NCBI GenBank assembly: GCA_030535395.1
Contig: JAUNLK010000002.1
Location: 1-64,000 of the forward strand
Direction of reading: 5' to 3'
From: Tissierellia bacterium
GTDB lineage: Bacteria > Bacillota > Clostridia > Tissierellales > Peptoniphilaceae
DNA length: 64,000 nucleotides
In this document: in pieces, positions 50,211 through 58,088 of the stretch
How the letters are laid out: the number at the start of each line of letters is the position of its first letter
Position numbering within the stretch: the first letter of the stretch is position 1
Notes under the pieces: model-generated
Told to the model about the DNA's origin: nothing
The model's database searches: none
What the model saw: the letters and a program-made list of their open reading frames with translations, nothing else
Position numbers and translations under genes: made by a program

Positions 50211-50964
50211 TTTCGCTCTCCTCTTCTCTCTCTCTTCTCAGTAGTTCTTCCCTCATAAGTTCCCCCATGCGCCCCGCGGTTTCCATGGTGAAGATTTGGA
50301 AATTCTTGGCCTTTTCCAGCCAGTCCTCGTAGAGGGCCTCCATGGTGCGGTCCTTGCTGATTCCCGTTTGCACCGGAAGATACACCTCCCGCACCTCCTC
50401 CCGGGGGAGCATTTCAATGATGAGATCTCCCATGGAGCCGGGGCTCGCTGGTTCCTCCGTGAAGCCCGGGAGGGTCTTGGGCTCCTGGGAGGCCATGAGG
50501 GCCCGGGGCTTCAGGGCCATGGAATTGCCCCGCGCCTCCAGGGGCTTGGGTGCCGGCTGGGGGCTTACTTCGTAGTCAAAGGAGAAATTCCGCCAGCTCT
50601 CGTCGGTGACTTCCTTGAGGCCGGGCCCCTCGAGGAGCTCTCTCAGGGGGGGATTCCCCTCAAAGGTCCCGAGCCTCCGGACCTTGGGCCCGTACACGTG
50701 GAAGTCCTCAGTGGTGAGGAGGGTGTCCTCCCCCGTCACCTCGTAGAGAAAATACTGCCGGTCGTTTTTGGTCCAGATCCGGTCCCCCTCCTGGAAGGTG
50801 GCCCGAAACTCGTCGATGCCCCGGTAGTAGCGGCGGTCCTCCGCAGATTCAAGTTGCTCCTCCGAGAGGAAGAAAAAGCCCAGCACCGTGGCATCGGCAA
50901 TGTGATCCCGGTAGCTCTGCTCCTCCCCCGCCTCGTAGGTCAAGCGCCAAAGATGTCGTGTCAT
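50200..50964 (-). CDS. hypothetical protein, 254 residues
   Basis: No family recognised. The first 110 residues (MTRHLWRLTYEAGEEQSYRDHIADATVLGFFFLSE...FQEGDRIWTKNDRQYFLYEVTGED) are compact, and the GDRIW-x-K-N-x-RQYFLYEVTG part resembles a small beta-barrel of EVE/PUA type, which I cannot confirm. A Pro-rich linker (about 130-165) and a helical, charged C-terminus (LIIEMLPREEVREVYLPVQTG...MREELLRREREEE) follow. First gene of the nitroreductase-GNAT operon. Confidence 0.7.
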   Translation of the reverse strand: MTRHLWRLTYEAGEEQSYRDHIADATVLGFFFLSEEQLESAEDRRYYRGIDEFRATFQEGDRIWTKNDRQYFLYEVTGEDTLLTTEDFHVYGPKVRRLGTFEGNPPLRELLEGPGLKEVTDESWRNFSFDYEVSPQPAPKPLEARGNSMALKPRALMASQEPKTLPGFTEEPASPGSMGDLIIEMLPREEVREVYLPVQTGISKDRTMEALYEDWLEKAKNFQIFTMETAGRMGELMREELLRREREEESENGL

Positions 50965-51081
50965 GGCTCCCCCCTTTCCCCTATATCATAACAAAAAATT
51001 CTCCCCCGCCCCACGGTTCTGTGGGGGAAATTTCTCCCCCGGCCCCCGGAGGTGGCCTCGAACTTGGAATTGGAACCAGCA

Positions 51082-51119
51082 AAAAGCCCCCGCCCTGAAG
51101 CTTACAGGGAGGGGGCTTT
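51082..51119 (-). terminator. intrinsic terminator of the tpx-rlmH operon
   Basis: Minus strand: AAAGCCCCC...GGGGGCTTT outer stem with an inner CCCT/AGGG stem and TTTTT tail, about 20 bases after the rlmH stop. Confidence 0.82.
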
Positions 51120-51137
51120 CAGCTCCTCTTTTAAGGG

Positions 51138-51617
51138 TCACTTGTGATAGGCGTGGCCCTCGTGGATTCTCGCTGAGCGATAGAGCTGCTCCAGGAGAAT
51201 GAGCCTCATGAGCTGGTGGGGGAAAGTGAGTTTGGAAAAGCTAATTCGCCCCTGGGCCCTCTTCAACACCTCCGAGGAGAGGCCCAGGCTCCCTCCAATG
51301 AGCAGGACCACGTCCCGGTGGGTCTCCTCCAGGGCCCGGTAGAGGCGCTGGGAGAGGGCCACGGAGTCCAGCTCCTTGCCCGTGAGGTCCAGGGCCAACA
51401 CCAGATCCCCGTCGTGGATCTTTTCCAAGAGCCGCTGGCCCTCCACCATTTTCACCCGCTCCTCGTCCTTTTGGGAGGCGGAGGCGGGAGAGGGCTCGTC
51501 CTTTACCTCCACAATCTCCACAGGGACATAGGCCCTCATGCGATGGACATAGTCATCGATGAGGGCGCTGAGTGCCTGATCTTTTATTTTCCCCACACAG
51601 AGGATTTTATACTGCAA
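51138..51617 (-). CDS. rlmH: 23S rRNA (pseudouridine-N3)-methyltransferase RlmH
   Basis: This is a 159-residue SPOUT methyltransferase that modifies pseudouridine 1915 of 23S rRNA using AdoMet. The N-terminus MQYKILCVGKIKDQALSALIDDY, the VLALDLTGKELDS strand, LLIGGSLGLSSEV (AdoMet knot) and LTFPHQLMRLILLEQLYRSARIHEGHAYHK at the C-terminus are the family signature, full length. It abuts the tpx stop directly. Confidence 0.96.
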   Translation of the reverse strand: MQYKILCVGKIKDQALSALIDDYVHRMRAYVPVEIVEVKDEPSPASASQKDEERVKMVEGQRLLEKIHDGDLVLALDLTGKELDSVALSQRLYRALEETHRDVVLLIGGSLGLSSEVLKRAQGRISFSKLTFPHQLMRLILLEQLYRSARIHEGHAYHK

Positions 51618-52115
51618 TTAAACCAGCTTCTTTACGGCTTCGATGGCCTTGTCGAAGTTGACGGCATCGGTCACTTCGTCCACATACTCCACATAGGTCA
51701 CCTTGTCACTCTCATCAATGACCACAATGCCCCGAGTGAGGAGGCGGAACTCGTCGATGACAAAGCCGTACTTCATGCCAAAGTCCAAGTCCTTGTAGTC
51801 GCTGACCACGTGAACCTTGTCAATATTTTCCGCCTGGCAGAAGCGGGCCTGGGCGAAGGGCAGGTCGTTGGAGATGGTGATGACGTGGACATTGTCCCCC
51901 AGTTCCACGACCCGGTCCTCAAAGGTCTTGGTTTGAATGGAGCAGACGCCGGTGTCCAGGGAGGGCACCACGGAGATGAGGCGAACGGAGCCCTTGTAGT
52001 CCTGGGAGTTGAACTCGCTGAGATCGTTGTTCAGGGCTTTAAAATCGGGAGCCACGTCCCCCACTTGAATTTGTTTTCCGGAAATGGTCACGGGATTGCC
52101 ACCAAAAGTAGTCAT
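51618..52115 (-). CDS. tpx: thiol peroxidase, atypical 2-Cys
   Basis: This is a 165-residue peroxiredoxin that reduces peroxides with thioredoxin electrons. Peroxidatic Cys58 is in PSLDTGVCSIQT, resolving Cys93 in ARFCQAENI, full-length. ATG follows AGGAGGATC; a TATACT box lies at 52168-52163 upstream on the minus strand. Co-transcribed with rlmH. Confidence 0.95.
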   Translation of the reverse strand: MTTFGGNPVTISGKQIQVGDVAPDFKALNNDLSEFNSQDYKGSVRLISVVPSLDTGVCSIQTKTFEDRVVELGDNVHVITISNDLPFAQARFCQAENIDKVHVVSDYKDLDFGMKYGFVIDEFRLLTRGIVVIDESDKVTYVEYVDEVTDAVNFDKAIEAVKKLV

Positions 52116-52242
52116 AGATCCTCCTTAAATGTATTTTTATCTTTTAAATTACGTACAGTGGAAGTATACCCATTCGCAAGACATTTAACGGCGGAAATAA
52201 AAAATCATGCTATACTAGAAATAGAAAAAAGGGGGTGCAAGT

Positions 52243-53373
52243 ATGGAATTTCTACACATGGCCCTGGTCCTGGGGGCCTCCAGCCCCGGGGGCCTGGCCG
52301 TTGTTCGAGACCTGGGCCGCCAGGGGATTGGGGTGGTGACTGTGGATGCCGCCCCGGGTCCTCTGGGGGTCAGTAAATTCGTCCGGGAGGCCCTCCTCCT
52401 CCCCCCGCCCCAGAGGGGGGCAGAACTCATGGACGCCCTGGAGATTCTGGCCAAAAACTACACCACAGAGGGGAGAAGGCCCGTCCTCTACTGGACCGAG
52501 GCCCCCTACGAGGACTTCGTCCTCCAGTGGCATGGCCGCCTCAAAGAGCTCTTTCTCTTTCCCCTGGAGAATGGGGCCCATCAAAAGGAGCTCAAGGACA
52601 TCCTGAAGCACCCCGCCGCCCCCGAGGGGGTGGACTACGGGGAGTACTTCGTGGAGGAAGTGGAGGATGCCCTGGGCTATCCCATGACCCTGGTGGGAGA
52701 GGAGGAGCGCACGGTGGAGTCGGAGGAGGAGCTGGTGCAGCTCATCAGGGAGGGTCCCGCCCCCCGCTACGGCCGCCGGATCATCCCCGGAGGGGACGAG
52801 GGGGTCTACACCGCCACCGTCTACTACCAGGGGGGGAGCCTCATGGGCTTTGTCACCGCCCAGTCCCTGAGGCGAAGGGGGGGCTGGGCGGGGGAGGCCA
52901 GCTATCTCAGGCAGCGCTGGATCCCCGACCTGGTGCCCCTCATCCACAATCACATTCGGGCCACGGGCTACAGCGGCCCGGCGGAGGTGATCTTCCAAAT
53001 TGACGAATTTTCCCGGAGGGTCTATCTCCAGGAAATCCGCTCCCTCTTCCCCCAGTACACGGAGCTCCTCTGTAGCCTGGGCTTCCACCTGCCCCTCCTC
53101 TACTACTTGGATGCCACTGGCCAGAAGCTCCCCCGGCGCTATCTCAACCGGGACACCCACCGCCACTGGCTCTGTCTCATGGAGGATCTGCCCAATGTGG
53201 CGGCCAAATTCTCCACGGGCAATTTGGGGCTCATGAAGTATCTCACGGACTTTCGCTTTAAGAGAGTCTCCGCCACCTTTGCCCTGGACGACCCCTCCCC
53301 GGGCTTCAGTGCGGCGAGCCACTTTATCAACGGCCATCTCAAAAAGCTCTGGGGAAAAATCTTTCGGAGATAG
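52243..53373 (+). CDS. ATP-grasp superfamily protein
   Basis: This is a 376-residue protein (GGGGGTG then ATG). The N-terminal part is a Rossmann-type pre-ATP-grasp domain (ALVLGASSPGGLAVVRDLGRQGIGVVTVD, SKFVREALLLPPP). The middle carries a weak ATP-grasp region (YPMTLVGEEERTVESEEELVQLI, RIIPGGDEGVYTATVYYQ, SGPAEVIFQID...RVYLQEI). No neighbour indicates a substrate; carboxylate-amine ligases of carbohydrate or peptide tailoring look similar. Product unknown. Confidence 0.75.
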   Translation: MEFLHMALVLGASSPGGLAVVRDLGRQGIGVVTVDAAPGPLGVSKFVREALLLPPPQRGAELMDALEILAKNYTTEGRRPVLYWTEAPYEDFVLQWHGRLKELFLFPLENGAHQKELKDILKHPAAPEGVDYGEYFVEEVEDALGYPMTLVGEEERTVESEEELVQLIREGPAPRYGRRIIPGGDEGVYTATVYYQGGSLMGFVTAQSLRRRGGWAGEASYLRQRWIPDLVPLIHNHIRATGYSGPAEVIFQIDEFSRRVYLQEIRSLFPQYTELLCSLGFHLPLLYYLDATGQKLPRRYLNRDTHRHWLCLMEDLPNVAAKFSTGNLGLMKYLTDFRFKRVSATFALDDPSPGFSAASHFINGHLKKLWGKIFRR

Positions 53374-53386
53374 CAAGATCTCTGCC

Positions 53387-53414
53387 ATCCAGTGAGTTCC
53401 TCACTGGATTTTTT
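53387..53414 (+). terminator. intrinsic terminator of the ATP-grasp gene
   Basis: ATCCAGTGAG-TTC-CTCACTGGAT stem followed by T5, 14 bases after the stop. Confidence 0.88.
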
Positions 53415-53583
53415 CTTGCCCATGGAAGCTTTGAGAGGCGGGAAAGGGCCCCTGGAAGTAAAAAATCCACCGAAGACTTTGGTGGCGGAGCCGGCGGGAA
53501 GTTCTAAGTGGCGTTGGCCCGAGGCCCAAAGAAGGATCGCCCCGGCCCCGGCCAGCTCCCTTCCCCGGGAATTGAGGGCATGC

Positions 53584-53632
53584 TAAGGGGACACGGCTTT
53601 CAAGGATCTCCCCTCGATGCCGTGTCCCCTTT
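53584..53632. terminator. long hairpin, possible terminator
   Basis: TAAGGGGACACGGC pairs with GCCGTGTCCCCTTTA around a 20-base loop that folds further. The flanking T-runs are modest, so a terminator is likely but a structured RNA end is possible. Confidence 0.55.
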
Positions 53633-53659
53633 AACATTTTATGACCACTGGGGCCCCCT

Positions 53660-53998
53660 TTAGAAGGTCAGGACTTCATAGCCGTCTTCCAAGTACTTGG
53701 CGACGCCCGCGTGGCCGTACATGTCGTCGATCATGGTCAGGCCCAGTTTTTCATTGTCTTCAAAGACGCCCAGGGTCTTGGAGCAGGCATGGCAGACGCC
53801 CACTATGGTGCCATCTTCCTTGAGCCCTTGGAACAGGGGGTTCTTCTCCGCCACCAATTCCTTGGGGAGGGTTACCGACTGGCCTTCCAGGATCACTTTT
53901 ACCTCGTAGCCCTTTTCCTTCAGCTGCTTGGCGTTCATGAGGGCGTGTAAAAAGCACATTTTTTTGCCTTCCATGGCGTAGACTAATACTTTCTTCAT
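53660..53998 (-). CDS. DsrE family protein
   Basis: This is a 112-residue protein from MKKVLVYAMEGKKMCFLHAL (AAAGGAGCC ahead; an upstream extension is open but unsupported). DsrE/F features are a beta-alpha fold with KGYEVKVILEGQSVTLPKEL and the conserved CHACSKTLGVFE cysteine pair, which in sulfur-relay relatives carries persulfide. A sulfur-transfer or thiol role is inferred. Confidence 0.85.
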   Translation of the reverse strand: MKKVLVYAMEGKKMCFLHALMNAKQLKEKGYEVKVILEGQSVTLPKELVAEKNPLFQGLKEDGTIVGVCHACSKTLGVFEDNEKLGLTMIDDMYGHAGVAKYLEDGYEVLTF

Positions 53999-54119
53999 CT
54001 TGGCTCCTTTCTCACCTGGGGACATGCTCTCTCCTATATAATACTTTATTTTGAGAAATATTGGCCCATGAAAGGGGCAAAGAATTTAGAATTATTTTAC
54101 ATGACCGGGATATCCCGCC

Positions 54120-54154
54120 ACAAAAAAAGGCACAGGGGCTTCTGCCTCTGTGCC
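54120..54154 (-). terminator. intrinsic terminator of ppaC
   Basis: Minus strand: GGCACAGAGGC-AGAA-GCCCCTGTGCC followed by T7, about 40 bases after the ppaC stop. Confidence 0.88.
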
Positions 54155-54196
54155 GGGAAATTCCTGGGAACCGGCACCCCCTTGGGGGCCCTCCCT

Positions 54197-55129
54197 TTAC
54201 TTTCCGGTGATGGTGTCGGTGAGTTTGGGGATCATTTGCTTTTTGCGGCTCAAGAGGCCCGGGGCCATGAAGCTGCTCCCCTCCAGGGGGCTTTCGAAGG
54301 CACTGGCGAGGCCCGCCACATAGTCGCCGGAGACCAGCACCTTGGAGGTCTCCTGGAAGATGTCGGTGACCATGAGGACGAAGGTCTGGGCGCCGGTCTC
54401 TTTCCGCACCTCATCCATGGCCTCCATGAGCTCTGGGAGGACGGGCTCCACACTGGCCAGGTCCGCCGTCATGACCTGGGCCACCCGGGCGAGTTTCCCG
54501 TCGATATTAAATTCCTTGGCATCGGCGGAGATGAGTTCCTGGGCGCTCATGCCCTCCAGGCTGGTGCCGGCCTTGAAGAGGCGATCGGCATAGTCGTCCA
54601 CATTGAGGCCCGCCAGTTTGCTCACATAGTCCAGGGCTTCCCTGTCCTCTTGGGTGGTGGTGGGGCTTCTGAAGTAGAGGGTGTCGGAGAGAATGGCGGA
54701 GGTGAGGAGGCCCGCCGTGGTCTCATCGGGGGTGAGGCCCCTCTCTCTGTAGAGCTTGGAGACAATGGTGGCGGTGCAGCCCACGGGCTCTGCCCGGTAG
54801 AAGACGGGGCCCTTGGTTTCGAAATTGGCAATTCTGTGGTGGTCCACTACCTGGCGAATGTCCAGCTCCTCAATGCCGTCAATGGCCTGTCCCCGCTCGT
54901 TGTGGTCCACCAGGGCGATGGCCGTGCCGGCCTCCAGGGCCTCCACCAGGGGGGGCGCTGCCACTTCCAAAGTGTCCAGGACAAATTGACTCTCCCGGCT
55001 AATTTCCCCCAGGCGAATGGCCTGAGCGTCGTACTGGCCGGAGTCCTTTAAAAATTGGGCGTAGGCAATGGCGGAGCAGATGGAGTCGGTATCGGGTACC
55101 TTGTGTCCGCTGACATATATTTTTTCCAT
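54197..55129 (-). CDS. ppaC: manganese-dependent inorganic pyrophosphatase (family II)
   Basis: This is a 310-residue DHH-family enzyme hydrolysing PPi to phosphate. Start at MEKIYVSGHKVPDTDSICSA, after GAAAGGATCC. Metal ligands are visible: His/Asp in GHKVPDTDS, LVDHNERGQ and VVDHHRIANF (DHH). The C-terminal DHHA2 domain includes VLMVTDIFQETSKVLVSGD. No CBS insertion, so it is the constitutive short form. Confidence 0.96.
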   Translation of the reverse strand: MEKIYVSGHKVPDTDSICSAIAYAQFLKDSGQYDAQAIRLGEISRESQFVLDTLEVAAPPLVEALEAGTAIALVDHNERGQAIDGIEELDIRQVVDHHRIANFETKGPVFYRAEPVGCTATIVSKLYRERGLTPDETTAGLLTSAILSDTLYFRSPTTTQEDREALDYVSKLAGLNVDDYADRLFKAGTSLEGMSAQELISADAKEFNIDGKLARVAQVMTADLASVEPVLPELMEAMDEVRKETGAQTFVLMVTDIFQETSKVLVSGDYVAGLASAFESPLEGSSFMAPGLLSRKKQMIPKLTDTITGK

Positions 55130-55164
55130 TTTGGATCCTTTCTCTAGTCTTTCCTGTAATTTAC

Positions 55165-55653
55165 TCAACTATAAATGCGGTCCCGGTCATCGACGATGAC
55201 GTCCACCGCCATGATGATGGAGATGATGACATCGGTCATGGACTCGTCCTCCACGGTGATCTCGAAGGCCTCCTCCCCCCAGCGCTCAGTCATCTCCAAG
55301 GAGCCCACCACTTCCTCCCCCCGGTAGACCCGGTAGGAGTAGTCCCACAGCTGACCCTCGGCGTAGTAGTCCCCGCCGAGACCCTCCACATCCAGGCGAT
55401 CTCTGAAGAGGGACATTCTGCCATTGATGGTAAAGAGCTTTCCATCATCGAAGGTGACGATGTACTTGGGGAGGAAGGAAATGGCCAGTTTTTGGATGCT
55501 GAAGAGATGCTCGGAATTTTTCCTGACATCCACTCGCCGGCCCCAAAAGGTGAAGTTGCGATGGACTTCATAGACTTCCTGATCCATTTCATCCACAATG
55601 GCGTGGTGATCAACGATGTTTAAAGTTTCAGCCGCAGCGAAAAATTTTTTCAT
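55165..55653 (-). CDS. LURP-one-related (LOR/DUF567) family protein
   Basis: This is a 162-residue beta-barrel protein of the tubby-like fold: VYEVHRNFTFWGRRVDVRKNSEHLFSIQKLAISFLPKYIVTFDD...FTINGRMSLFRDRLDVEG...YSYRVYRGEEVVGSLEM, ending EDESMTDVIISIIMAVDVIVDDR. Cellular role in bacteria is not established. Overlaps the upstream C39-like gene by 4 bases, so the two are one operon. Confidence 0.85.
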   Translation of the reverse strand: MKKFFAAAETLNIVDHHAIVDEMDQEVYEVHRNFTFWGRRVDVRKNSEHLFSIQKLAISFLPKYIVTFDDGKLFTINGRMSLFRDRLDVEGLGGDYYAEGQLWDYSYRVYRGEEVVGSLEMTERWGEEAFEITVEDESMTDVIISIIMAVDVIVDDRDRIYS

Positions 55654-56279
55654 AATCCTCTCTCACTTCTTCCGGTCCTTGCCGGCCCCTCAACCTCCCC
55701 CTGGCCCACCTCTTGCACAGGTGGAGGGCACTCCAGTGTTGCCATGGTGCGCAGCATTGTGCCCGGAGCCAAGAAAATCTCTGATTTTAATTTGTATTTC
55801 TTCCCCCAGGAGGAGAAGTACACCCACCACTCCCCTCCTCGCTCCTCCAGCTCGGTGACAATCACCCAGTGGTAGCGAAAGGCGGGGTGGGGGTGATTGG
55901 TCTGAAGGACGGCCACGGGGTGATCGTTCATGAGGCTGTAGATTAAAAAACTCAGCTCACTGCCGTGGCGCCTCCGGTCGTAGACTTTAAAGCGGCCGCT
56001 GATGCCAAGCTCTCTCAGGGCCCTGCGGTAGCGGTGGATCCCCACCACCCCCCAGGGCCTGGGCCTCAGGGCACGGAAGACCTCCAGGAGAAAAAATTTC
56101 CCCTGGCTGAGACTCCTGTAGTGGACGGCCCCCTCGTAGTCCACCAGGCCCGCCAGGGCGGCCACCCCACAGGCCCTGTAGCGAAAAAAATCCCCCACCA
56201 GGCCCGCCAGCATATTTTGGTCGTAGCCGTAGCGGCCCCCCACCTGGACGAAGGAGGGCTCCTTCAGGGTGATGTGCAT
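55650..56279 (-). CDS. C39-like cysteine peptidase family protein
   Basis: This is a 209-residue protein with ATG at 56279 after GAGGTGG. It shows a papain-like pattern: YRACGVAALAGL with the candidate nucleophilic Cys, AFRYHWVIVTELEERGGEWWVYFSSWGKKYKL with His and Asn/Ser-Trp-Gly, spaced as in C39 bacteriocin-leader peptidases. No signal peptide, so it would work in the cytoplasm. It diverges from a heterodimeric ABC exporter 78 bases away, a suggestive neighbour for leader processing, but no substrate peptide gene is seen. Confidence 0.65.
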   Translation of the reverse strand: MHITLKEPSFVQVGGRYGYDQNMLAGLVGDFFRYRACGVAALAGLVDYEGAVHYRSLSQGKFFLLEVFRALRPRPWGVVGIHRYRRALRELGISGRFKVYDRRRHGSELSFLIYSLMNDHPVAVLQTNHPHPAFRYHWVIVTELEERGGEWWVYFSSWGKKYKLKSEIFLAPGTMLRTMATLECPPPVQEVGQGEVEGPARTGRSERGL

Positions 56280-56357
56280 ATTGGCCACCTCACTAAAAAA
56301 TAACCCAATGGTATACTTTGTATTCACTTGGGTACATACAAGGGGATAGGAGGACTC

Positions 56358-58088
56358 ATGAAAGATTACGTACGACCTTATATACCCCGGATCATTCTGG
56401 TAGTAGGACTGATATTTTTAAGTATCCTGGGGAGCCTCTTTCTGCCCAGGCTCATGAGCCGCATTGTGGATCAGGGGGTGGTTTTGGGGGATCTGGCCAC
56501 CATTCGCACCCTGGGGATTCGGATGATACTCCTGAGCATTGGCTCCATGGCCCTCATGGTACTGGCGGGGCACTTCTCCGCGCAAATTTCCATGTCCTTT
56601 GCCCGGGACCTGAGGCGGGGGCTCTTCCGCCACACCCTCTCTCTGAACTTTGAGGAGTTTGAGGACTACGGCGCCCCCTCCCTCCTCACCCGGACCACCG
56701 ACGACATTGCCCAATTGGAGCGGACGGCCGTGGTGGCCCTGAGGCCCTTGGTCCAGGCGCCCCTGATGTTTGTGGGGGCCCTGTTCATGGCCATTACCAC
56801 GGACATTGGCCTCTCCCCCATTATTCTCACATCGGCCCCTGTACTCCTCTACATTATAACAAATATTGCACGAAGAACGATTCCCTATTTCCGGGAGATT
56901 CGCACCCTCCTGGACCGGATCAATCTCCTCTTTCGGGAGCGCCTCACGGGGATTCGGGTCATCCGCGCCTTCCACAAGGAGGACTACGAGGAGGAGCGCT
57001 TCGAGAAGGTGAATGGCGAGATCACCCAGGTGGGCAAGGACGTGAACCATCTGCTCATCATCATGCTGCCGGTCTTTAATTTAATCTTCAACTTCAATAT
57101 GCTCCTCCTCCTCTGGTTTGGGGCAAAGCGAGTGGACATGGGGGGCCTTGCCGTGGGCTCCCTTATGGCCTACATTCAGTACATCACTCAAATTATGTTT
57201 GCCACCATGATGTTTTCCATGCTCTTTGCCATGTATCCCAATGCCCAGGCGAGCTATCAGCGGGTGAGTGAGGTCCTCTCCACCCCCATTCCCAAGGAGG
57301 GTCAGCTGCGGGAGATTCCCCAGGGGCCATTGGAGCTGGTCTTTGACCACGTGTCCTTCTGCTATCCCGGGGCGGAGCGAAAGGTCTTAAACGACATCTC
57401 CTTCAAGGTGGAGGCCGGCAAGAAGCTCGCCCTCATTGGGGGAACGGGGAGCGGCAAGAGCACGGTCCTCAAGCTCATCAACCGCTTCTACGATGTCACC
57501 GAGGGGCGCATCCTCTTAAATGGCGTGGACATCAGGGAGCTGGACAAGGGGGTCCTGAGAAGGGCCCTGGGCTATGTGCCCCAGCAGAACATCCTCTTCA
57601 ACCGCTCCGTCCGGGACAATTTGGCCCTGGGACGGACTCAGGGGGCCTCCGACGATTTCTACTGGAGCCTATTGGATGTGGCCCAGGCCCAGGACTTCAT
57701 TGAAAATATGGAGGAGGGCCTCTCCGCCACTGTGGCCCAGACGGGGAAGAACTTTTCCGGTGGGCAGAAGCAGCGGCTGTCCATTGCCCGGGCCCTGGCC
57801 AAGGAGCCCATCATCTATCTCTTTGACGACTCCTTCTCGGCTTTGGACTTTTCCACCGACAAGGCCCTCCGCCGTGAGCTCGCCCCCCGGACGGAGGATG
57901 CCATCACCATCATTGTGGCCCAGCGGGTGATGACCGTCACCGATGCCCACGAAATTTTGGTCATGGAAAATGGGGAAATTGTGGGCCGGGGCACCCACGA
58001 GAGTCTCCTGGGGACCAACGAAATCTACACCGAAATCGCCGAATCCCAGTTGGGAGAGGGCGCGGGAAGGGAGGTGCAACATGCCTAG
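56358..58088 (+). CDS. ABC exporter half-transporter, degenerate-site subunit
   Basis: This is a 576-residue transmembrane-ATPase fusion. The first 320 residues hold six helices. The ATPase has Walker A LIGGTGSGKSTVLKL, a complete signature FSGGQKQRLSIARALAK and Walker B IIYLFDDSFSALDF, in which the catalytic Glu is Asp. That substitution marks the non-hydrolysing site of heterodimeric exporters such as TM287/288, BmrCD and YheHI. ATG at 56358 after AGGAGG. Overlaps the second subunit by 8 bases. Confidence 0.93.
   Translation: MKDYVRPYIPRIILVVGLIFLSILGSLFLPRLMSRIVDQGVVLGDLATIRTLGIRMILLSIGSMALMVLAGHFSAQISMSFARDLRRGLFRHTLSLNFEEFEDYGAPSLLTRTTDDIAQLERTAVVALRPLVQAPLMFVGALFMAITTDIGLSPIILTSAPVLLYIITNIARRTIPYFREIRTLLDRINLLFRERLTGIRVIRAFHKEDYEEERFEKVNGEITQVGKDVNHLLIIMLPVFNLIFNFNMLLLLWFGAKRVDMGGLAVGSLMAYIQYITQIMFATMMFSMLFAMYPNAQASYQRVSEVLSTPIPKEGQLREIPQGPLELVFDHVSFCYPGAERKVLNDISFKVEAGKKLALIGGTGSGKSTVLKLINRFYDVTEGRILLNGVDIRELDKGVLRRALGYVPQQNILFNRSVRDNLALGRTQGASDDFYWSLLDVAQAQDFIENMEEGLSATVAQTGKNFSGGQKQRLSIARALAKEPIIYLFDDSFSALDFSTDKALRRELAPRTEDAITIIVAQRVMTVTDAHEILVMENGEIVGRGTHESLLGTNEIYTEIAESQLGEGAGREVQHA

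Larger units (their letters stand above)
53374..53659. other. convergent intergenic region with three hairpins
   Basis: These 286 bases separate the ATP-grasp gene and the DsrE gene. They carry a plus-strand terminator (53387-53414), a minus-strand CCACCAAAG/CTTCGGTGG hairpin followed by ATTTTTT near 53465-53485, and a long GGGGACACGGC/GCCGTGTCCCC hairpin (53584-53632). The GC-rich 160 bases between them are non-coding and could be a small RNA. Confidence 0.5.
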
